Part shown: one piece after another, positions 59,911-64,000 of the stretch
Layout of the letters: each line of letters starts with the position of its first letter
Numbering within the stretch: position 1 is the stretch's first letter
From: Mycolicibacterium sp. CBMA 226
GTDB lineage: Bacteria; Actinomycetota; Actinomycetes; Mycobacteriales; Mycobacteriaceae
Direction of reading: 5' to 3'
Length of the DNA stretch: 64,000 nucleotides
Assembly: GCF_009729075.1 (NCBI RefSeq)
Contig: NZ_VTGY01000013.1
Coordinates: forward strand, 310,001 to 374,000
The notes under the pieces: generated by a model
Told to the model about the DNA's origin: nothing
Database searches by the model: none
What the model saw: only the letters and a program-made list of their open reading frames with translations
Position numbers and translations under genes: made by a program

Positions 59911-61227
59911 ATGCCCGACACCGTCACCTCGTTGCTTGCCGAGATCGCCGGCACCGGCGTCGACAACCAGCGCGGCGGCTACACCCGGCCGGTCTATTCG
60001 ACTGCCGAGCTCGATCTGCGGTCGTGGTTCGTCGCGCACGCGGCAAAGCGCGGCCTGGACGTCGAGACAGACCGCAACGGGATCATCTGGGCCTGGTCGG
60101 GCGGCGCCGGCGACGGCGCGATCGTCACCGGTAGCCACTTGGACTCTGTCCCCGGAGGCGGCGCCTACGACGGACCACTCGGGGTGGCATCGGCATTGGT
60201 GGCCTTCGATCTATTGGCCGCCCGCGGCGTCGGCGGAAGCCGGGCCATCGCGGTGTTCCCCGAGGAGGAAGGCTCCCGATTCGGTGTCGCATGCCTGGGC
60301 TCGCGGCTGCTGACCGGAGCGATCGACCCGGACCGGGCCCGATCGCTCACCGACAGCACCGGCACCACGTTCGCCGAGGCAAGTCGTTGCGTCGGAATCG
60401 ATCCGGCTCATCTGGGACCCGATCTCGAATCGCTCGGGCGGATCGGCACGTTCATCGAACTCCACGTCGAACAGGGCCGCGGACTGACCGATCTGGGCAG
60501 GCCGGTGGCCGTCGCGTCGTCCATCCTCGGCCACGGTCGGTGGCGGCTGTCCTTCACCGGCGAGGGCAACCACGCCGGCACCACGCTCATGACGGACCGG
60601 GCCGACCCCATGGTCGCGGCCGCCAGACTCGTCGTGGCCGTCCAAACGCAGGCGCAGGCCATCAGCGGCGCGCGCGCCACAGTCGGCAGGATCGTCCCGG
60701 TGCCCGGTGGCACCAACGTCATCGCCTCGCGCGTGGACCTCTGGCTGGACGTACGTCACCCCGAAGATGCGGTGACCAAGTTCTTGGTGCATGAGATCGC
60801 AGAGGCGGCGAATGCCGCCGCCATCGGCGAAGGCTGCAGTGTCACCATGACCGAGGAATCATTCAGCGCCACAGTTGATTTCGATTCGCGACTGCGGGAC
60901 GACTTGAGCGCCGCACTCGATGACGCCCCCGTGCTGGGAACCGGCGCCGGGCACGACGCCGGGGTGTTGAAGGACCACGTCAGCACCGCGATGTTGTTCG
61001 TGCGCAACCCAACCGGCGTTTCCCACGCCCCGTCCGAGGCGGTCGAGAGCACCGACGCCGAAGCGGGCTCGGTGGCGCTGGCCGACAGCATGCAGCATCT
61101 CATCGAGACCCAGTCGACGCGGACAGACCCCAACGCGCGTCGTCTACTGACAGTGGACGTTGATGCGTTACGGTTGACAGGTGGAGAACGACGAAACGCT
61201 ACTTCGCAATGCGGGCACCACCCGTAA
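59911..61227 (+). CDS. M20-type amidohydrolase (allantoate amidohydrolase/N-carbamoylase family)
   Basis: A 438-residue di-metal hydrolase. GSHLDSVPGGGAYDGPLGV carries His and bridging Asp; FPEEEGSRFGVACLGSRLL carries the catalytic Glu pair; IELHVEQGRGLTD the next His; FTGEGNHAGTTLMTDRADPM is the dimerisation lid; and GTGAGHDAGVL/RNPTGVSHAPSEAV hold the last ligands. These enzymes release ammonia or carbamoyl from ureides and carbamoyl-amino acids. In this operon it would feed ammonium to glnT/mgs. AGAAGGA precedes ATG 59911. Confidence 0.9.
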   Translation: MPDTVTSLLAEIAGTGVDNQRGGYTRPVYSTAELDLRSWFVAHAAKRGLDVETDRNGIIWAWSGGAGDGAIVTGSHLDSVPGGGAYDGPLGVASALVAFDLLAARGVGGSRAIAVFPEEEGSRFGVACLGSRLLTGAIDPDRARSLTDSTGTTFAEASRCVGIDPAHLGPDLESLGRIGTFIELHVEQGRGLTDLGRPVAVASSILGHGRWRLSFTGEGNHAGTTLMTDRADPMVAAARLVVAVQTQAQAISGARATVGRIVPVPGGTNVIASRVDLWLDVRHPEDAVTKFLVHEIAEAANAAAIGEGCSVTMTEESFSATVDFDSRLRDDLSAALDDAPVLGTGAGHDAGVLKDHVSTAMLFVRNPTGVSHAPSEAVESTDAEAGSVALADSMQHLIETQSTRTDPNARRLLTVDVDALRLTGGERRNATSQCGHHP

Positions 61228-61828
61228 CCGACGGCCCGAGGACAAGGTCGAAGAACTCGAGCTCGAGGTCGCCATCGCGCGCAATGTTCGTCAGCTGCGC
61301 CACAATTCGGGCCTGTCCGTCGGCGAGATGGCAGCTCGTATCGGCATCTCCAAGGCCATGCTCTCGAAGGTCGAAAACGCCCAGACGTCCTGCTCGCTGA
61401 GCACCCTTGCGCTGTTGTCCAAAGGTTTCGACGTACCGGTGACATATCTGTTCCGCGGCGCCGACACCGAACGGCCGGCGTCGTTCGTCAAAGCCGGCAA
61501 AGGCACCCCGATTGTCCGCAGCGGCTCACAGGCCGGCCACGAGTACGAACTGCTGGGCGGGCTCCGCGGCGAGCACAAGCGCCTGGAATGTCTGATGGTG
61601 ACGCTCAACGAGGACAGCGAGGTCTACCCGCTGTTCCAGCATCCCGGGACCGAATTCATCTACATGCTCGACGGCGCCATGGACTACGGCCATGGCCATT
61701 CCGAGTATCGGCTCGAGCCCGGTGACTCACTGCAGTTCGACGGCGAGGGCGTCCACGGGCCGACCCGGCTGGTCCGACTGCCGATCCGTTTTGTGTCCGT
61801 CATCGCATTCCCCGACGGCGCGATATAG
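61181..61828 (+). CDS. XRE-family regulator with C-terminal cupin
   Basis: A 215-residue HTH-cupin protein. HTH: ELEVAIARNVRQLRHNSGLS, VGEMAARIGISKAMLSKVEN (residues 27-66). Cupin from about residue 125: FQHPGTEFIYMLDGAMDYGH and LEPGDSLQFDGEGVHGPTRL. This type (PuuR, SutR-like) senses small metabolites, often polyamines or amino acids. GTG 61181 gives a 47-base overlap with the amidohydrolase; a slightly later start would also keep the domain. Probably local regulator of the glnT-mgs operon. Confidence 0.88.
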   Translation: MENDETLLRNAGTTRNRRPEDKVEELELEVAIARNVRQLRHNSGLSVGEMAARIGISKAMLSKVENAQTSCSLSTLALLSKGFDVPVTYLFRGADTERPASFVKAGKGTPIVRSGSQAGHEYELLGGLRGEHKRLECLMVTLNEDSEVYPLFQHPGTEFIYMLDGAMDYGHGHSEYRLEPGDSLQFDGEGVHGPTRLVRLPIRFVSVIAFPDGAI

Positions 61829-61890
61829 CTAACAGGCCCAGAGCCGGCGATCGGAGTGCCCGCCAGCTTGCCGCCCCTTAGGGTGGCGAC

Positions 61891-62976
61891 ATGACAGGGG
61901 GCTTACTACCCGCGGGCCCGGCCAGGGTTCAGCCGGTTTTTGCTGACGTCGACACCGGCGTCGACGACGCGATGGCGCTGGCCTACCTGCTGGCGAGCGC
62001 TGACGCCGAGCTGGTCGGCATCGCGTCCACCGCGGGCAACGTGCCGGTCGATCAGGTCTGCGTCAACAACCTGGGGTTGCTGCAGTTGTGCGGGGTCGGC
62101 CCTATCCCGGTGTCCCGGGGATCGAGCGTCCCGCTGGTGGCGCCGCTGCGGACGGCTGAGGATACCCATGGCCCGCGGGGGCTGGGTTATGCGGAACTAC
62201 CCGAGCCGAGTGCCGAGTCGGAGACCGGCGGCGTGCTCACCGAGTACGACGCCGCCAAAGCCTGGATCCAGGCCGCACGCGAATACCCCGGTGAGTTGAT
62301 CGGTCTCGTCACGGGCCCGCTGACCAACTTCGCGCTGGCGCTGCGGCAGGAACCGTCACTCCCCCGGCTGCTGCGACGGCTCGTGATAATGGGCGGGGCC
62401 TTCGACTACCGGGGCAACACCACGCCGGTGTCCGAATGGAACATCAGCGTGGACCCGGAAGCCGCAGCCGAAGTGTTCTCGGTCTGGGGCGCGGCGTGGG
62501 GCCTGGAGGACCCCGCCCATCTGCCAATCGTGTTGGGACTCAACCTGACCGAGAACATCGCGATGACGCCGTCGCTGCTGAGCCGGCTCGCGACCGCAGC
62601 GGGCGGACCGTCATCGCCGATGAGCGTGCTGGACGATCGCGGGACGCGGTCGACGTCGTCCAACCCGCTGATCCGGGTGCTGGAAGACGCCATGCGGTTC
62701 TACTTCGAGTTCCACTTCGACCAGGGCGAAGGCTATCTGGCACACCTACACGATCCGCTCGCGGCGGCGGTGGCCCTGGACCCGGACCTCGTCCGGTACC
62801 AACAGGCGACGGTCGATGTGGAACTACTGGGCACGCTGACGCGCGGCATGACGGTGGCCGACTGGCGCGGGCATTGGGGACGCCATCCCAACGCCCACAT
62901 CGGCGTCGAGGTGGACCCGGCGGCGTTCTTCGACCGGTTCATCGCACGCGTCGGGGCGTTCGCTTCTAGCCTCTGA
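61891..62976 (+). CDS. iunH: nucleoside hydrolase (IunH family)
   Basis: A 361-residue ribonucleoside hydrolase. The calcium/ribose site is VFADVDTGVDDAMALAYLLA; ASTAGNVPVDQVCVNNLGLL, VTGPLTNFALALR, VIMGGAFDYRGNTTPVSEWN and HLHDPLAAAVAL are family blocks with the final Asp. It splits nucleosides into base and ribose for salvage. It may relate to nitrogen scavenging seen upstream; in M. tuberculosis iunH (Rv3393) is also near acrA1. Convergent with ohr, hairpin between. Confidence 0.9.
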   Translation: MTGGLLPAGPARVQPVFADVDTGVDDAMALAYLLASADAELVGIASTAGNVPVDQVCVNNLGLLQLCGVGPIPVSRGSSVPLVAPLRTAEDTHGPRGLGYAELPEPSAESETGGVLTEYDAAKAWIQAAREYPGELIGLVTGPLTNFALALRQEPSLPRLLRRLVIMGGAFDYRGNTTPVSEWNISVDPEAAAEVFSVWGAAWGLEDPAHLPIVLGLNLTENIAMTPSLLSRLATAAGGPSSPMSVLDDRGTRSTSSNPLIRVLEDAMRFYFEFHFDQGEGYLAHLHDPLAAAVALDPDLVRYQQATVDVELLGTLTRGMTVADWRGHWGRHPNAHIGVEVDPAAFFDRFIARVGAFASSL

Positions 62977-62984
62977 CGCCGACT

Positions 62985-63034
62985 GGCCGCTTACGACACA
63001 GAAATTCGTGGTGAATTTCGTATCGCAAGCGGCC
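62985..63034. terminator. two-part hairpin between iunH and ohr
   Basis: Outer arms GGCCGCTT (62985-62992) and AAGCGGCC (63027-63034) enclose inner arms GAAATTC (63001-63007) and GAATTTC (63013-63019). Sits between convergent genes and probably stops both. Confidence 0.78.
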
Positions 63035-63050
63035 AATCGGCGGGCGTGGA

Positions 63051-63473
63051 TCAGTCGTCGGTGACGGTGATCTTGACGTCGATGTTGCCGCGGGTGGCGT
63101 TGGAGTAGGGGCACACCTGGTGGGCCTTGTCCGCCAGCTCCTGGGCTGCGTCGTGGTCCAGGTTGGGCAGGGTGATCTCAAGCTCGACGGCCAGGCCGAA
63201 CCCGCCGTTGTCCAGCTGCCCGAGCGAAACCCGGGCTCCCACAGATGAATCGGTGACGTCGGCCTTGGCTTCGCGGGCGACCAGCCGCAGCGCCGAGTGG
63301 TAGCACGCGGCGTAGCCGATGGCGAACAGCTGCTCGGGGTTGGTGCCGTTGCCGCTGCCGCCCATCTCCTTCGGGATGGCCAGGTCCAGGTCGAGCTTGC
63401 CGTCAGAGGTGCGGCCGTGGCCGTCGCGGCCTTCGCCGGTGGCCAGGGCTTCTGCGGTGTAGAGGGTCTTCAT
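63051..63473 (-). CDS. ohr: organic hydroperoxide resistance protein Ohr
   Basis: A 140-residue OsmC/Ohr thiol peroxidase. The reactive Cys57 lies in GYAACYHSALRLVA and the resolving Cys121 in HQVCPYSNATRGN; Arg16 of the EGRDG loop matches the catalytic Arg. ATG 63473 (AAGGAG before) gives the family start MKTLYTAEALATG. It reduces organic and fatty-acid hydroperoxides with dihydrolipoyl partners. Downstream of ohrR on the same strand, 52 bases apart. Confidence 0.95.
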   Translation of the reverse strand: MKTLYTAEALATGEGRDGHGRTSDGKLDLDLAIPKEMGGSGNGTNPEQLFAIGYAACYHSALRLVAREAKADVTDSSVGARVSLGQLDNGGFGLAVELEITLPNLDHDAAQELADKAHQVCPYSNATRGNIDVKITVTDD

Positions 63474-63525
63474 CTCGATCTCCTTGTGGTGGTTGGTGCA
63501 CGGTGACGCGGGCTGCGTCGGTAAA

Positions 63526-63957
63526 TCAGTGCGATGCGGTGAGCGCATCGGTCAATCGGCGGATCGCGTCGCGCAGGTCTGCGGCTTCCTGCTCGGTGAT
63601 GCCGGTCTGCGTCCCCAGCTTTTCGGGGATGCACTGGGCCTTGGCTTCGAGCTTGCGGCCGGCCGGGGTGAGAGTTACCTCGACCTGACGCTCGTCCTGC
63701 AGCGACCGTTCACGACGGATGAATCCGTTGGCTTCCAACCGTTTCAGTAGCGGTGAGAGAGTCCCCGAATCCAGCTGCAGCCGCTCACCCAGTCGCCCGA
63801 CCGTGACCCGATCCTCTTCCCACAAGACCAGCAGCACCAGGTACTGCGGGTAGGTGAGGTTCAGCTCGGACAGGATCGGCCGGTAGGCCGCCGTCATCGC
63901 CCGCGACGCCGAGTACAAGGCGAAGCAGAGCTGGCGGTCCAAGGTGAGTGCGTCCAC
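63526..63957 (-). CDS. ohrR: OhrR, MarR-family peroxide-sensing repressor
   Basis: A 143-residue OhrR. The sensing cysteine is Cys11 in RQLCFALYSASRAMTAAYRP; the recognition helix is in VGRLGERLQLDSGTLSPLLK with the RLEANGFIRR helix, and DERQVEVTLTPAGRKLE is the wing. GTG 63957 starts right at the family N-terminus; reading from the earlier ATG (63993) would overlap its own operator palindrome. Oxidation of Cys11 by hydroperoxides releases DNA and induces ohr. Confidence 0.93.
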   Translation of the reverse strand: MDALTLDRQLCFALYSASRAMTAAYRPILSELNLTYPQYLVLLVLWEEDRVTVGRLGERLQLDSGTLSPLLKRLEANGFIRRERSLQDERQVEVTLTPAGRKLEAKAQCIPEKLGTQTGITEQEAADLRDAIRRLTDALTASH

Positions 63958-63981
63958 GTGAAGAACTGTAGCCCACAATTC

Positions 63982-63995
63982 AGTTGTGCACAACT
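63982..63995. promoter_or_regulatory. OhrR operator palindrome
   Basis: AGTTGTGCACAACT is a perfect 14-base palindrome 25 bases upstream of the ohrR start, with ACAATT (63975-63980) adjacent, making the ACAATT-AGTTGT form close to known OhrR boxes. The right flank is cut by the window end. Confidence 0.72.
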
Positions 63996-64000
63996 AAAAT

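Noticed and set aside
4500..61227. Idea that the deacetylase (4500) and the M20 hydrolase (59911) form one allantoin pathway
   Set aside because: They are 54 kb apart with separate regulators, and no urate oxidase or other ureide gene links them.
1..64000. tRNA, rRNA, CRISPR arrays, insertion sequences and prophage genes
   Set aside because: No tRNA-like cloverleaf with a GTTCGA-type loop, no regular repeat-spacer array, no transposase or integrase motif and no phage structural genes were seen by eye; a covariance-model scan would be decisive.

Overview
The window is chromosomal DNA from a high-GC actinomycete, almost certainly an environmental, fast-growing mycobacterium (Mycolicibacterium-like). 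The evidence is a secreted cutinase, a Wbl (WhiB-type) iron-sulfur regulator, LGFP-repeat lipoproteins, F420/FMN luciferase-like oxidoreductases, a hydratase/reductase pair matching mycobacterial HtdY (Rv3389c) and AcrA1 (Rv3391), IunH, and many TetR/MarR regulators next to small catabolic operons. I see no rRNA, tRNA, CRISPR array, prophage or intact insertion sequence. At least four decayed gene pieces mark the middle of the window as a region of turnover.

Layout. 0-8 kb: a cut OhrR-like regulator, two small basic membrane proteins, a HAD hydrolase, cutinase, a FetB-like permease, a MerR regulator divergent from a deacetylase/flavodoxin operon, and small hypothetical proteins. 8-14 kb: an APC permease, gamma-aminobutyraldehyde-type dehydrogenase, Lrp regulator and class III aminotransferase, which form a diamine/omega-amino-acid catabolic set. 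14-24 kb: single enzymes each beside its own regulator (LLM/TetR, quinone reductase/MarR, FAH hydrolase, Tat cupin, VOC/TetR). 24-28 kb: a LysR-controlled operon of decarboxylase-like aromatic enzymes. 28-38 kb: WhiB, an acs remnant, an SDR/cupin/DoxX-like stress block, nitroreductase, an AhpD-like protein, TetR, an LLM, a double-Lrp regulator coupled to a MarR, and a frameshifted membrane gene. 38-49 kb: tandem secreted proteins, a CGNR regulator with a second AhpD-like gene, DUF1348, cyanase, an exported MsrA/MsrB pair, copper-type remnants, a flavin monooxygenase/DUF899/SRPBCC operon, and a cold-shock gene between two DUF5994 genes.

49-62 kb is the most coherent part: htdY and acrA1 (acyl chain metabolism), then amt divergent from glnT-mgsA-mgsB-mgsC-flavin oxidase-M20 amidohydrolase-XRE/cupin regulator. 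GlnR-like half-sites lie between amt and glnT. This looks like a nitrogen-limitation-controlled pathway that makes or uses N-methylglutamate-type intermediates and harvests amines. The window closes with iunH and an ohr/ohrR peroxide module.

Operator-like palindromes or direct repeats are reported beside most of the regulators. They are read directly from the sequence, but assigning each to a particular regulator is inference.
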